Part shown: positions 24,031 through 35,545 of the stretch, in pieces
Layout: the number at the start of each line of letters is the position of its first letter
Position numbering within the stretch: the first letter of the stretch is position 1
Assembly (NCBI RefSeq): GCF_954871325.1
Contig: NC_088775.1
Location: forward strand, 2,403,473 to 2,467,472
DNA length: 64,000 nucleotides
DNA from: Gordionus sp. m RMFG-2023
Lineage: Eukaryota; Nematomorpha; Gordioida; Chordodea; Parachordodidae
Reading direction: 5' to 3'
Made by a program: the position numbers and the translations under genes
The notes under the pieces: model-generated
The model's database searches: none
What the model was told of the DNA's origin: nothing
What the model saw: only the letters and a program-made list of their open reading frames with translations

Positions 24031-24229
24031 CAACGACATAATTCTTCACTCTCCCCCATCCCTTTTTCAAAAAAAATATGACCCTCAGAAAATGTATATA
24101 ATATATTGTAAATATTTTTTTTCTATAAATTTTAAAAAAATGATTGACCGGTTATATTTATTAATTTCATAAATAATTTTTTTTTGGTTTATGAAAATCG
24201 ACTTCTTTTTACTAAAACACCAATGTCAA

Positions 24230-26460
24230 TAATGGTCTGGAAGTGTTCTGGACCCCTAAAGACCTTGATAAAATAATCACTAATAAAATGGTACTAAACA
24301 AAACTACCCTCAAAAATATTTTAGGACAAAAACAGCAGAACAAAAGACAACGGCAAAAATTCTCAAATTTTAATAATTTTTAAAAAAAATATTAATAGGA
24401 AAAAGCTTTTAAAAAAATTATTAAATTTTTCACATATAGGTTTCATTCCTCACTAAAAATATTTAACAAATGATAATGTGCAGCCGCCTAAGTATTTTCA
24501 CACTATTTTTTATAAAAAATCCTGCCCATATGTGGAGTAAGGCAGCCAGGGGTAATGTCATCTCAGGGCAGTTAATTTCTTCTTAAATAATGTTAAAACT
24601 AATAAACTTTGTTATTTTATATTTAAACCATAATTATATTTTATAAAGATGTTTCAACAGTTTAAAAATGTTACGCTGATTATGATTATAAAAAATTTAA
24701 ATGCAAATTTATTAACATGTGTTTTTTATAAAAATTACAAATACCAATTCTAAATATTTTAATATTTTTTAAATTAAGTTTGAATTAAATATTTTACGGG
24801 GTATACATTTATTCTTTTTAAACAACCCTTAGTGATGAGATTGCTTAAAATAAATGAATGAATAAAATTATTTGTTCGAACAAATATAAATTTTAATTTA
24901 ACGATGGAAAATTGAAATTAATAAATAAGTTATAAAAAAATAAAATATTACAGAGTGAGAATGTAATAGATTTAAAAAATAACAGACAAATTAATTTTAC
25001 TGCATATTTCTATTTAAAAAAAATTAACCCTAACAATTTTTAGTACATTATTCAAAAAGTTTTTTACCTTAATGATTTTATATATGTAAATAATTTTCTA
25101 GAACTTTTTGAATTTGATTTCTTGAAATAAAATTTTTTTTAAATTAGAATACTTTTTGAAAATTTGGAAGCAAGCTTGAAGATTTTTCTCTTAGATGGAA
25201 CAAAGGTTTAGACATCTTAGCGAAATCTCAACATTTAAGCTGTATATTTTTGGCGAAAATATTAAGTTCAAATCTAATTTTTTAATAACTCTACTCATTT
25301 CTTATTTAAAAACATGCTCAAATTGTCTCAGTTGCATATTGCGAATAATATTTTTTAATGAACGTCTAACAATATATTATGTTTTTTAATTAATTTTTTT
25401 ATGAAAATATCATTATGTTGGAATTTCGATTTTATGTTGGAAAAATAAAATTCTTATTCTTTAATCGTTTGAATTTATTCTTGTGTGTGTGGGGTTGGGT
25501 TATGTAATAAATAATTTTTTATTTACAGTATCTCATCCTCGTAAATGAATCAACCAAGTAAGTAAGAGTTTGAATACAAAGGGGGTGTAAATAAAAAGGG
25601 AACAAGAAGTGTAATAAATTTACTACCGATTTCTTATTTAAAAACTTGTCCGAATAATTTAACCCTAACCTTATAAAAAATATATAATAAAATGTGTTGG
25701 GGTAACTTACCAAGATCATCTTTAAAATAAGAAAATAAGTATAAAATGTTTTAAGATTTGTCGATTTTGATGCTACGCGAAAACTTATAAAATTAAATTT
25801 CAAATGCTAGTTCAAATAGATGTGATTATATCGTTGCGTCAATTAGAATATTTTAAAATCACACTATCTGATTCATTTATAATTCTTTATATCGAAATAA
25901 ATTTAAGGATGCATTTTGATTTAATGCCCGCTTTTATATTTTTATACTTTTTTTGCAATTAAGTTTTTAAATAAATCAAATTTTTAGTAAACTCTATTCC
26001 TCCATATCAATTATAAAAATTTCTTAAAATATAATTTAATATTATCCTTATCAATTATTTATTTATAATACAAATTTTTTTTTAAGCCCCGAGAATTTTT
26101 ATTTTTAAAAAAATGGAAGTAAAACAATGTAATATTTAGTCAACGAAATTTGAAAGGAATATAGTAAATTTTTCTATAGCACAATAAATATAATTTTCTA
26201 TGGCATTTTTAAGAATTTAAAATATCTTTCAAACCTACACATGCCCCAAAATATTTTAAAATATTTAGGTCCCTTGCTGGACCTTTCCTCTTTCCAATCT
26301 CCTTTTTCATTTCTACCCCTCTTTAGGCAACACAACAATGCAATTTTAAAAAATTGGGAAGACGGATTTAGGAAAACACTGATCATCCTATAAAATCTAA
26401 AATAAAAAATCCTGAAATAATCACGTATAAAATGGCACTAAACAAAAATACCTTTAAAAA
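24230..26460. repeat. Tandem unit T, copy 1
   Basis: Roughly 2.1-2.2 kb unit starting near an ACAGCAGAACAAAAGACAAC block (about 24.33 kb). It contains AATGATAATGTGCAGCCGCC, GAGATTGCTTAAAATAAATG, a TCTTAGATGGAACAAAGGT segment also related to family F, ATTTTTTAATGAACGTCTAAC, and a GGCAACACAACAATGCAATT region near 26.33 kb. Minus-strand open stretches at 25.52-25.80 and 26.20-26.39 kb have paralogues in copy 2 but no recognisable protein character. I read them as repeat DNA. Confidence 0.75.
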
Positions 26461-27740
26461 AATATTTTAGGACAAAAACACCAGAAAAAAGACAACGGCA
26501 AAAATTCTCAAAAATTTTTAAAAATAATTTTATCATGTGTGAATATATTAAGAATATTTATTTTAATATTTTTTAAATTAAGTTTGAATTAAATATTTTA
26601 CGGGGTATATGCGAATGATATTTTTTTAATGAACGTCTAACAATATATTATGTTTTTTAATTAATTTTTTTATGAAAATATCATTATGTTGGAATTTTGA
26701 TTTTATGTTGGAAAAAATAAAATTTTTATTCTTTAATCGTTCGATTTATTTTTATGTGTGTGGGGTGGGTTATGTAATAAATAATTTTTTATTTAAAATA
26801 TCTCATCTTTGTAAATGAATCAACCAAGTAAGTAAGAGTTTGAATACAGAAAGGGAGTGTAAATAAAAAGGGAACAAGAAGATTTTATTACCGATTTCAT
26901 ATTTAAAAACTTGTCCGAATAATTTAACTCTAACCTTATAAAAAATATATAATAAAATGTGTTGGGGTAACTTACAATCATCTTTAAAATAAAAGAAAAT
27001 AAAGTATAAAATGTTTTAAGATTTGTCGATTTTGATGCTACGCGAAAACTTATAAAATTAAATTTCAAATGCTAGTTCAAATAGATGTGATTATATCGTT
27101 GCGTCAATTAGAATAATTTAAAATCACACTATCTGATTCATTTATAATTCTTTATATCGCAATAAATTTAAGAATGCATTTTGATTTAATGCCTGCTTTT
27201 ATAGTTTTTCTACTTTTATTTTACAATAAGTATTTAAATAAATCAAATTTTTAGTAAACTCTATTCCTCCATATCAATTATAAAAATTTCTTAAAATATA
27301 ATTTAATATTATCCTTATCAATTATTTATTTATAATACAAATTTTTTTTTACGCCCCGAGAATTTTTATTTTTAAAAAAATGGAAGTAAAACAATGTAAT
27401 ATTTAGTCAACGAAATTTTAAAGGAATATAGTAAATTTTTCTATAGCACAATAAATATAATTTTCTATGGCATTTTTAAGAATTTAAAATATCTTTCAAA
27501 CCCATACATTCCCCGAAATATTTTAAAATATTTAGATCCCTTGCTGGACCTTTTCTCTCTCCAATCTCCTTTTTCATTTCTACCCCTTTTTAGGCAACAC
27601 AACAATGCAATTTTAAAAAATTGGGGAGACGGATCCAGGAAAACACTGATCAGCCTAAAAAATCTAAAATAAAATAACCCTGAAAAAATAATTATATAAA
27701 ATGGCACTAAACAAAAATACCATTGAACAAAAATGTTTCA
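26460..27740. repeat. Tandem unit T, copy 2, internally deleted
   Basis: Colinear with copy 1 and very similar by eye over 26.64-27.72 versus 25.39-26.45 kb. About 550 bp are missing: sequence jumps from TTTTACGGGGTATA directly to TGCGAATGATATTTTT. Open stretches at 26.82-27.07 and 27.47-27.71 kb mirror those in copy 1. Confidence 0.75.
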
Positions 27741-29050
27741 GGACTAAAAGAGCAGAACAAAAAATAACGCCAAAAATTCTCAAATTTTAAAAATTTTTTA
27801 AAATGTTGGCTTATAAAAAAATTATTAAATTTATTACATATTTGTTTCATTTTTTAACAAAATATTTAATAAATGATAATGCGTAGCCGCCTATGTATTT
27901 TCACACTACTTTTTGTGGAGTAGGGCTGACTGGGCAAAATGTAATCCAGGCCAGTTAATTTCTTCTCAAATAATATTAAAACTAATTAACTTTGTTATTT
28001 TATATTTAAACCATAAATATATTATAAAGATGTTTCAACAGTTTAAAAATGTTTCGCTGAATTATGATTATGAAAAGTTCAAATGCAAATTTATTAACAT
28101 GTATTTTTTATAAAAATTACAAAAACCAATTCTAAATGATAAAATAATCTCAATTTTATCAAGTGTGATTATATTAAGAATATTTATAGAAATTTAATAT
28201 TATTAAGTTTTAATTAAATATTAAAAGGGGTATACATTCTTTTTAAACAACCCTTGGTGATGAGATTGCATAAAATAAATGAATCAATAAAATTATTTGT
28301 TCGAACAAATTTAATTAAATTTTTATTTTACGATGGAAATTTTAAATTAATAAATAAGTTATAAAAAAAATAAATATTACAAACAAAGAGAGAATGGGCA
28401 GCAATATAATAAATTTAAAAAATAACAAACAAATTAATTTTACTGTCTATTTCTATTTAAAAAAAACCAACCCTAATAATTATTATTACATTATTCAAAA
28501 AGCTTTCTTTTACCTAAAAAATATTATATACGTTTATAATTATCTAGAACTTTTTGATTTTAAATTTAATTTGTTAACAAATAAAATTTTCCTTGCATGA
28601 AAATTTCAGGATGGATATCATTAAATATTTTCTTTGGGTAATATAAAATATTTTTTGAAAATTTATAAATAGTTCCAGAAAAATATATAAAGCAAGCCTG
28701 AAGATTTTTCTCTTAGATGGAACATAGGTTTAGACATCTATTAGCGTAATCTCAAAATTTAAACAATATTTTTTTGGCGAAATTATTAAGTAATACTAGT
28801 TTAAAATATCAGTTCAAATCGAAATTTTTAACAACTATACCCATTCCTTATTTAAAAACATGCTTAAATTGTCACAGTTGCATACTGCGAATAATATTTT
28901 TTTTAATCAAGGTCAAAAAATATATGTTTATTGTATAATTAATTTTTTTATGACATTATATTGGAATTTTTATTTAGTTGGAAAAGTATAATTCTCCTAA
29001 TTTTTTTTAATCGTTTGAATTTATTCTTGAGTGTGTGTGTGTGGGGTTGG
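27740..29050. repeat. Tandem unit T, copy 3, truncated
   Basis: Repeats the first part of copy 1: AATGATAATGCGTAGCCGCC at 27.87 kb, GAGATTGCATAAAATAAATG at 28.26 kb, the TCTTAGATGGAACATAGGT segment at 28.71 kb, ending at a GTGTGTGTGTGGGGTTGGG tract near 29.04 kb. No gene is evident. Confidence 0.7.
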
Positions 29051-29809
29051 GTTATAAAAGTGATGCCGCGACCAGGATCTGAAGAGATTGTGTTGATGTA
29101 AATTTACTTAAATACACACGTAAGTAAATATTTTTACGTATATATTAATTTAATTATTTTTAAATTAAAATTAATGGAAAATAATAGCGCAATGTACAGG
29201 TTGAAGTCAGGATATTATTTTTAGAATAATGATTTTTGTAAGATGATTATATAGGAATTATTAATTATTTTAAAATAATGATAAAAATTGATAAACAATT
29301 TTTTAACCATGTTTAAGGGAAAATGTAACATTTTTTATTATTATTGTTTAACTTTAAAAGGAAAAATTTTGTTGAAGTTTGGAAATGCTAATATTTTTTT
29401 TTTACTATTCTTGAAATAACATAAAGAAATTTAAGAATGTTGAGATATATATATTTATGATTAAATTAATTAAAAAGACAATTATTATTGTAATTTGAAT
29501 ATTAACTTTTAAATGTGACCAAGGTAAAAAAATAATAATTTTAATAAAAACACAGTGGTGTCAAATAATTATTTTAAAAGAACATCTGACTTGGAAAGTG
29601 TTTGCAAGAAGTTTTAAATATAATCAAGAAGGATTAACCAGAAGTGGTTAGTAGAAAGGATAATCAGTATGATTGAAATTGGAGATTGGTGATTTATTCC
29701 AATAAAAGACATGAAAGATATAATTAAAGTTATATATCTGGATAAAGAATAATCTAATATATATAATCTCCATAATCACATGATGATCGTTTTCGTATCT
29801 CCGTAATGT

Positions 29810-29905
29810 ATTTTTTTTTTTTAATTTTTTTTTGCCATCCCTGGGATTCGAACTTGCGACTTCACGATTGGAAGACAAAGGTTCTTTCAATGCAGCCCCC
29901 CTCAA
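29810..29905 (-). mobile_element. tRNA-derived SINE-like sequence
   Basis: The minus strand reads GGGGGGCTGCATTGAAAG, then TCTTCCAATCGTGAAGTCGC, AAGTTCGAATCCCAGGG and GATGGC, followed by a long A-rich tract (29812-29832). AGTTCGAATCC is a near-consensus polymerase III B box, and the preceding GAAGTCGC resembles a tRNA variable-loop junction. T-arm and anticodon stems do not pair well, so it is not a working tRNA. The tRNA-like head plus A-rich tail suggests a SINE or tRNA retrocopy. Only one copy was noticed. Confidence 0.4.
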
Positions 29906-29950
29906 CTTTTTATTTTACGATTCAAAATATTAATTATATAGATGTTGAAG

Positions 29951-30575
29951 GAATTATTTAGTTTGTGTGTATGGTATTAAATATACTTTATTAATAAATT
30001 TTATATAAATATTAAAATTTAAGAGTAAAAGAGGTAAAGAAATAAAATTGGTGCAATGTATATTGTGAGCATATATTAGAAATATCAAAATTTAAAAATG
30101 TGATGGAAATCATATTGAATAAAATTTAAAATAGAGGTGCTTTAAGATTTTGAATTTTAATTATGGGTTATAGATTGGTCTGAAATTTTATTTACAGACA
30201 TAGCCAGGCCTGATCAAAAAACCATGGGTTGAAGGGTAATTATTTAGTTTGTGTGTATGGTATTACATATACTTTATTAATAAATTTTATATAAATATTA
30301 AAATTTAAGAGTAAAAGAGGTAAAATTGTTGCAATATACTGTGAGCATTAGAAATATCAAAATTTAAAAATGTGTAAAATTGGTGCAATGTATATTGTGA
30401 GCATATATTAGAAATATCAAAATTTAAAAATGTGATGGAAATCATATTGAATAAAATTTAAAATAGAGGTGCTTTAAGATTTTTGAATTTTAAATATGGG
30501 TTATAGATTGGTCTTAAATTTTTTTTGCAGACATAGCCAGTCCTGATCAAAAAACCATGTCCCATGCAACTTTCA
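29951..30575. repeat. Direct tandem duplication of about 290 bp
   Basis: TTTAGTTTGTGTGTATGGTA starts both units (about 29.96 and 30.24 kb), and both end in a GACATAGCCAG-CCTGATC segment. The second unit contains an extra partial repeat around AAAATTGGTGCAATGTATAT (about 30.38 kb). Non-coding. Confidence 0.8.
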
Positions 30576-31990
30576 TAAATTAATTAATAGTTTACATTTA
30601 ATATAATGATTGAAGTTTACCTCCTATTATTTGTTAACTTAGACATATCTTTTTATTTTTTCTATTGTAATTTAATAACAATTTCTTAAATTTAATTTTA
30701 TATTTTGTAAATAATTAATAAATCACTTGGTTTGTTTAAAATTTAAATAAGGAAGAACATATTTTCAGAATGGTACTTTAATATGTATTCATGCATATAA
30801 ATATCAGGAGCTCACCAGTAGAATCATAGGTAAATCAGATATTTACCCTTCTTTTGTTGATAATTTTGAAATTAGACAGATTTAATTCTCATAAACCTCT
30901 TACATCAGATCATATTTTCTGGATCAAAATAAAGTATTTGAGTTTTCCTGGGCTTGGGAAATATTTTTCACCATTAATATGGACTTGGACATAGCTTGAG
31001 AAACATTTTTCATAATTATTATAGTCTAAGATTCCTGTAAATTTTTTAATTTTAAATATGGGCTAGAAATTGGCCTGAAAATTTCTATGAAGACATGGCA
31101 TGGCCTGATCAACCAAGGCCCATGCAACTTTCATATTCTGATTGTATTTTTAAATGCATTGTGACTTTTTATATATTTTATTTCAGTCCTCAACTATCAA
31201 AATTATTATTGTCTTTTGCGGGTTTGAGAAAACCAAGTGCGAGGACCTGGCTTGGGAATTTTTTTAATATTAGGCATAGGTGTAATATTTAACAGAGTAT
31301 TTATATGGCCCTCAGGTAAAATCTAATTTAAATATATTTTATTCAAAAAAATAGTATTCACTCTTAGTCTTAATGGGTTGGCCTTGGTTGGGGTGAGCTG
31401 GGTTAAAATAGACTAAAAAGATATAGTTTTAAGAGATTTACCTATCTCCAGGCTTGGAAAAAAAATTTAAATTACTATCGGTTGGCTAGGTTTGAGAAAT
31501 TTTTTTTATAAAATTATTATTATGGGTTGGGCTGGGCTTGGAAAATATTTTTATAAATTATATTGGGCTGCGCTTGGGGAAAAATTTTCAAAATTATTAT
31601 GAGCTTGGACGCTTGAGAATTTTTTTATTATTAATTATAGGTCAGACATTGGCCCAAAACAAATTTTTTTGCAGGCCTGGGCTTGACCTGATCAAAAAAC
31701 CAATCTGAATTTTGATTGTATTTTTAAATTCATTATGATTATTTAAATTTTTATTTCAGTTCTTAACTACCAAAATTATTATGATCTTTCATTGGGCTTG
31801 GAAGAATTTTTCATAATTAATATGGCTTTGGACTTTGCCTGGAAATTTTTTTTAATATTAAATATTAGGTATAAGTAATCAGTAATATTTAACAAATAAT
31901 ATTGGTATTATCAAGTAAATGCTTTAAATTTATTTTTACTAACCATAGCACTTAGTTTTAACGGATTAAACCTGGCCTGAAGGGATGAGG
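30150..31990 (+). repeat. Degenerate GGGCTTGG-rich repeat block
   Basis: The module ATATGGGTTATAGATTGGTC ... ACATAGCCAGGCCTGATCAA occurs about four times (near 30.16, 30.50, 31.06 and 31.63 kb). It alternates with imperfect GGGCTTGG-AA-ATTTTT-ATAATTAT motifs, e.g. near 30.95, 31.53, 31.57 and 31.80 kb. GGGCTTGGGC-like subterminal repeats are common in hAT elements, but I see no transposase or paired ends. Class unresolved. Confidence 0.55.
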
Positions 31991-32065
31991 GAGTAAGAAG
32001 AATAAAAATTGGATATTATTTTCAAATTACAGGTAACATGCATAAAAGTAAGACGAATTTCATTC

Positions 32066-32094
32066 CCCGTCATTTTTGACGGGCTATCTACTAG
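32066..32094 (+). mobile_element. Candidate Helitron 3' terminus
   Basis: A perfect hairpin, CCCGTCA-TTTT-TGACGGG (32066-32083), is followed after 7 bases by CTAG (32091-32094) and then T. A short GC-rich hairpin just upstream of CTRR with T as the next base is the diagnostic Helitron 3' end. The spacer is somewhat short, and no 5' TC end, RepHel gene or second copy was found, so this is a candidate only. Confidence 0.4.
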
Positions 32095-32881
32095 TAATTA
32101 TGATAAAAGCCAGATATTATGAAAAAAATAGTTCTATGAAAAAAAAATTTTGTGAAAATATTAGCAATTTAAACAAGTTCATATTTTTATGAATTTTGTG
32201 AGATCAACAATGTGAATATATATGTGTATTGGAATATAAATATTCAATCCCCACGTTTTATTCGGGTTCTTTTTTTTAAATATTTTTTTATTAAAATATT
32301 TAAAAAATATTTCGAATCCCCTTAAAATAATATAATTACTTTTTCTTCTCTTTGCGGCTGGCACCATATAATTAAAAGGCCAAAATAAGGGATTTAAAAA
32401 GAGAATTTAAAAAAAAGTAAATATTATAAAATTAAGGCATATAATAAATGAAAAGGGATGAGGTTAAGACTTTTTTGTTTTAAAAAATATTAAAAAATTT
32501 ATTTATAAAAAATCCGAAATATTGCAACAATTATTCATTGCAATATGGCATTTCGTTGAACATTTAAGCAGGGACCCGAACCGTTATTTATAAAGGTTCA
32601 GTTTGGGTACGGTTCAGTATATAAAAAATTATATTAGTTACGTTTTGTTTACGGTTCTTGAGAATAAATTTATATAAAATTTTGGTTCGAGCTTATTATA
32701 AAGGTTTGTAAAGGTTCATTACGGTTAAAAAAATTTTTTTATTGAATCAAAACCATCTTCTAATTTATTATTACAAGCATCTATGAATTATATATAAAAA
32801 AAATATATAAGATTCAAAATAACTCATTTTTAAATATATTATTTGAACTTATAAGTAATATATTTTTAAGTATAAATGGTT

Positions 32882-32994
32882 TCCTTTTTGTTCTTTGTGA
32901 CGATAACACAAATAGCCCAGAAAAAGCCCTTTCTAAAACTTGTGTTGCGGGAACCGCCAATACTATAAGAGCACGTTTATATAATTCTGAATAT
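32882..32994 (-). pseudogene. hAT transposase C-terminal fragment, type 'VPATQ'
   Basis: On the minus strand the frame reads FEYSELYKRALIVLA followed by VPATQVLERAFSGLFVLSS and QRTK. (A/V)IPATQ-x-x-ERAFSG and the trailing 'ILS--RT' are the dimerisation-domain signature of one hAT subgroup. About 38 codons remain, bounded by stops; the rest of the transposase is not here. Confidence 0.75.
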
Positions 32995-33568
32995 TCAAAT
33001 TATTTCCATTTCTAAAATATAAAAACTGAACCTGTTTAATCGTTTTTTATAAAGGTTCTTTTTACTCCTTCAAAAAATAATTATATCGGGTCGGTTACGG
33101 TTATGGTTCAGATATTTATAACAACAATAAATTTAAAAAAAAAATATTTAAGGGGATTCGGAATCTTTTTTTAGAAACAATAAAATTATATTTTTTGCCT
33201 CCTGGCTGGCACCAGGAAATCTTATTTTTTAGAGATATTTAATATGTATTACTTTTATGCTATAAATCATTAAATACTCGAAAAAATGGTTTTAATATAA
33301 TTAAATGTAAAAAAATAAATGTGGCAATGAAAATATTCACGCCCATACACGCTCACCACTAAAAAAATTTCGACCCGAACCGCCCGCTCACAAGGCAATA
33401 TTTTATTTCACGCCCGAAAAATCATGGTGTTTTTAAACTTTTCGAAACTTTAATGCTATAATTTTTTACACTTTTTTAAATTCATTCTATTTTATTCATA
33501 ATATTAAAAAATAAATACATATTATAAATCCAAATTTTCACTTAGAATAAGAAGGATGTCTAATATTT

Positions 33569-33691
33569 TTATTTCAATTGTGTACGCCTTTCTTCTAATA
33601 GACGATTGGCTACAGAAAATAACCTTTTACTAGAAGCCGAATTTGCCAGGGCTGACAACATTTTACCATCTAATTTCTCAAAAAAGGAAAT
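33569..33691 (-). pseudogene. hAT transposase C-terminal fragment, type 'SASSKRLFS'
   Basis: The minus strand reads FFEKLDGKMLSALANSA then SSKRLFSVANRLLEERRTQ and LK-stop. This matches the end of the hAT dimerisation domain (L---A-------SSERxFS-AG-----R). The family glutamate (SSERLFS) is a lysine here. It is clearly different from the fragment at 32.88-32.99 kb, so two hAT families contributed to this element. Confidence 0.75.
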
Positions 33692-34461
33692 AAATTTTCC
33701 TGCTTCCAAAACTTAAAAATATTGCCATTATTATTGGTTTTATTTTTTAAAATTTTATTTTGATAATTGATATTGGTATAATTTAAAAAAAAAGATAAAA
33801 CACTAAAATATTAAGACTATATAAAAATATTAAAAATATATAAAATAACTAAATAAAAATATGTATTGGTCCTTAGAATTTTTTTTTAAAAAACATTTTG
33901 ATAATCTCAATTTAAAATTTAAATTTGTTCGTTGTTATAAATAATTTAGTTTTAACAATCTCTAAATGAGTCTGACCTTATTTGGCTCAACCTAAAGATA
34001 CATAGTATTTTTTCATATTTATAATTGATTTTTAAAAACGGCTAACTCAATTTTATATATACTGAACAGTAACCAAACTGAACCGTTATAAAAATTCGGG
34101 TCCCTGCTTATATGTTCAATGCCATATTGCATTGAATAATAATAATTCGGATTTTATATATTTTTTGATATTTTTTAAAAAAGACTTAACCTCATCCCTT
34201 TTCAATCATTATATTAATTTTATACTATTTACTTTTTTTTAAATTCTCTTTTTAAATCCCTTATTTTGGCCTCTTAATTATATGGTCCCAGCCCCAAGAA
34301 AAGAGAAGAAAAAGTAATTATATTATTTTATTTTTTTTTCATGGGGATGCGGAATTTTTTTTAAATATATTTTAAAAAAAGATCCCAATAAAACGTGGGA
34401 ATTCATGATCTATCCCCACTTTGGGATTCCGAATCCCACATGATTCCATATCCCAATACGA

Positions 34462-34480
34462 CATATATATATATATATAA
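34462..34480. repeat. TA microsatellite
   Basis: Short run of TA units just outside the right inverted-repeat arm. From here to 35.2 kb the DNA is AT-rich with no recognisable gene. An 85-codon lysine/asparagine-rich stretch at 34.51-34.76 kb (minus) has no family resemblance. Confidence 0.6.
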
Positions 34481-35234
34481 TATTGAAAATTACAACATAT
34501 TAGATTAAATGTTTATTTTTATATTGTGTATAATCATAAATTTATTTTCCTCTTCATGTCTTTGTATTTTTTTTTTGGTCCATACATAATTTTTTATAAT
34601 TGCAAAATTAAAAAGAGAAAACGAAATATGTTGAAGCACATGACAGTGTTTTATCAGTGTTGATAATTGCTGTGGTTGGAACAAGCTTTTTTTCTCCTCC
34701 TTATTTTTATTAATTTGTTTATTATATGTAGTTTTTTTGTTAACATTTTGCATTGTATTCACCTCTTACATTAAAATAAAAGAACAGACATTTATCGGAG
34801 GTTATATAAATTAAGAGTCTTAATAGATATATAGGAAATTTTTTTATTTGTATTTATTATAGTTCATTTATCTTTAAAACATGTAAACTAAATATAAAAA
34901 TAAAAAATGAATATATATACATATTAAAAGTGAATGTATATTTTAAAAATATCGATGGCTCTAAAAAGAGTTTATAGTAAAAGTGTTCCTAAAAACAGGT
35001 ATAATTATGTTTAAAAATTTATAATTAGAGTTTTTGTTTAAGAAAAATTGATTCGCGTTTTTCGTTTGTAATGTTAAAAAATTTTACGTGTTTAAAATTT
35101 AAAAAAAAAATATGTTGATTGTGAGAAATTGTCATTAGTTAAAATGACTATGGGTTGAAAAATAAATTTATCTAGTATTGAGTATTTATTAATTTTTTTA
35201 TTTTCCTGGCTAGTAAGAGGGTTTGAATTAATTG

Positions 35235-35545
35235 ATGAGAGAAAGGAAGAGACGCAGGTTGCGTCCCAAATTAGGGATTTCCCGTTGGACCATGGGGTGC
35301 AGGTTAAACCGTCAGGTGTGAGACCACCTTGTAAAGAGAGGTTTGTTGGTACTAGGATGTTAGGTACTTTAGCCTTATTAAGAGCGTTATGGATGATTTT
35401 ATTTATAGCTCTATGCCGGAAATGGCGACCTTGGCTGCAGGAGCAGATGCCGTGTTTTGCGTTTGGTTGAACGGGTATGTTGCAAATGTGGCAAGTGTGT
35501 GAATGTGTAAGCGAGCATCCAAGTCTAAATCCTATGGTAACTCTC
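35235..35545 (-). pseudogene. LINE copy 4: zinc knuckle and restriction-like endonuclease
   Basis: The longest clean view of this domain in the window, about 100 codons open without a stop. It reads LGCSLTHSHTCHICN (Cys/His knuckle), KHGICSCSQGRHFRHRAIN, KVPNILVPTNLSL, LTPDGLTCTPWSNG and KSLIWDATCVSSF. The PD-G-T ... PW--GK-LIWDAT order fits the PD-(D/E) nuclease core of RLE LINEs, which cleave the target DNA to prime reverse transcription. The RHRAIN helix precedes it as in R2-type proteins. There is no start codon, as expected for an internal domain. Confidence 0.75.

Larger units (their letters stand above)
32217..34460. mobile_element. Element with arms of about 300-400 bp in inverted repeat, containing hAT debris
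   Basis: The left arm (about 32.22-32.62 kb) and right arm (about 34.07-34.46 kb) are inverted repeats. Landmarks are CCCACGTTTTATT, GGCCAAAATAAGGGATTTAA, GATGAGGTTAAG, ATTGCAATATGGCATT and GCAGGGACCCGAA, each appearing in reverse complement on the other side. At the inner edge CAGGGACCCGAACC resembles a hAT terminus, but the 8 bases outside it are inverted, not direct, copies, so the arms are continuous. A related block near 33.13-33.22 kb repeats GGCTGGCACCA. Two hAT C-terminal fragments lie inside on the minus strand. Confidence 0.75.

Noticed and set aside
25519-27707. Paralogous minus-strand ORF pairs in the T units (25.52-25.80 with 26.82-27.07; 26.20-26.39 with 27.47-27.71 kb) as a small gene family
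   Set aside because: The similarity is that of the whole tandem duplication. The frames end differently in the two copies and the peptides are low-complexity with no recognisable motif.
32570-34107. A cleanly inserted hAT bounded by CAGGGACCCGAA ends
   Set aside because: The 8 bases outside the ends are inverted copies (CATTTAAG / CTTATATG), not direct repeats, so the inverted arms simply continue outward.
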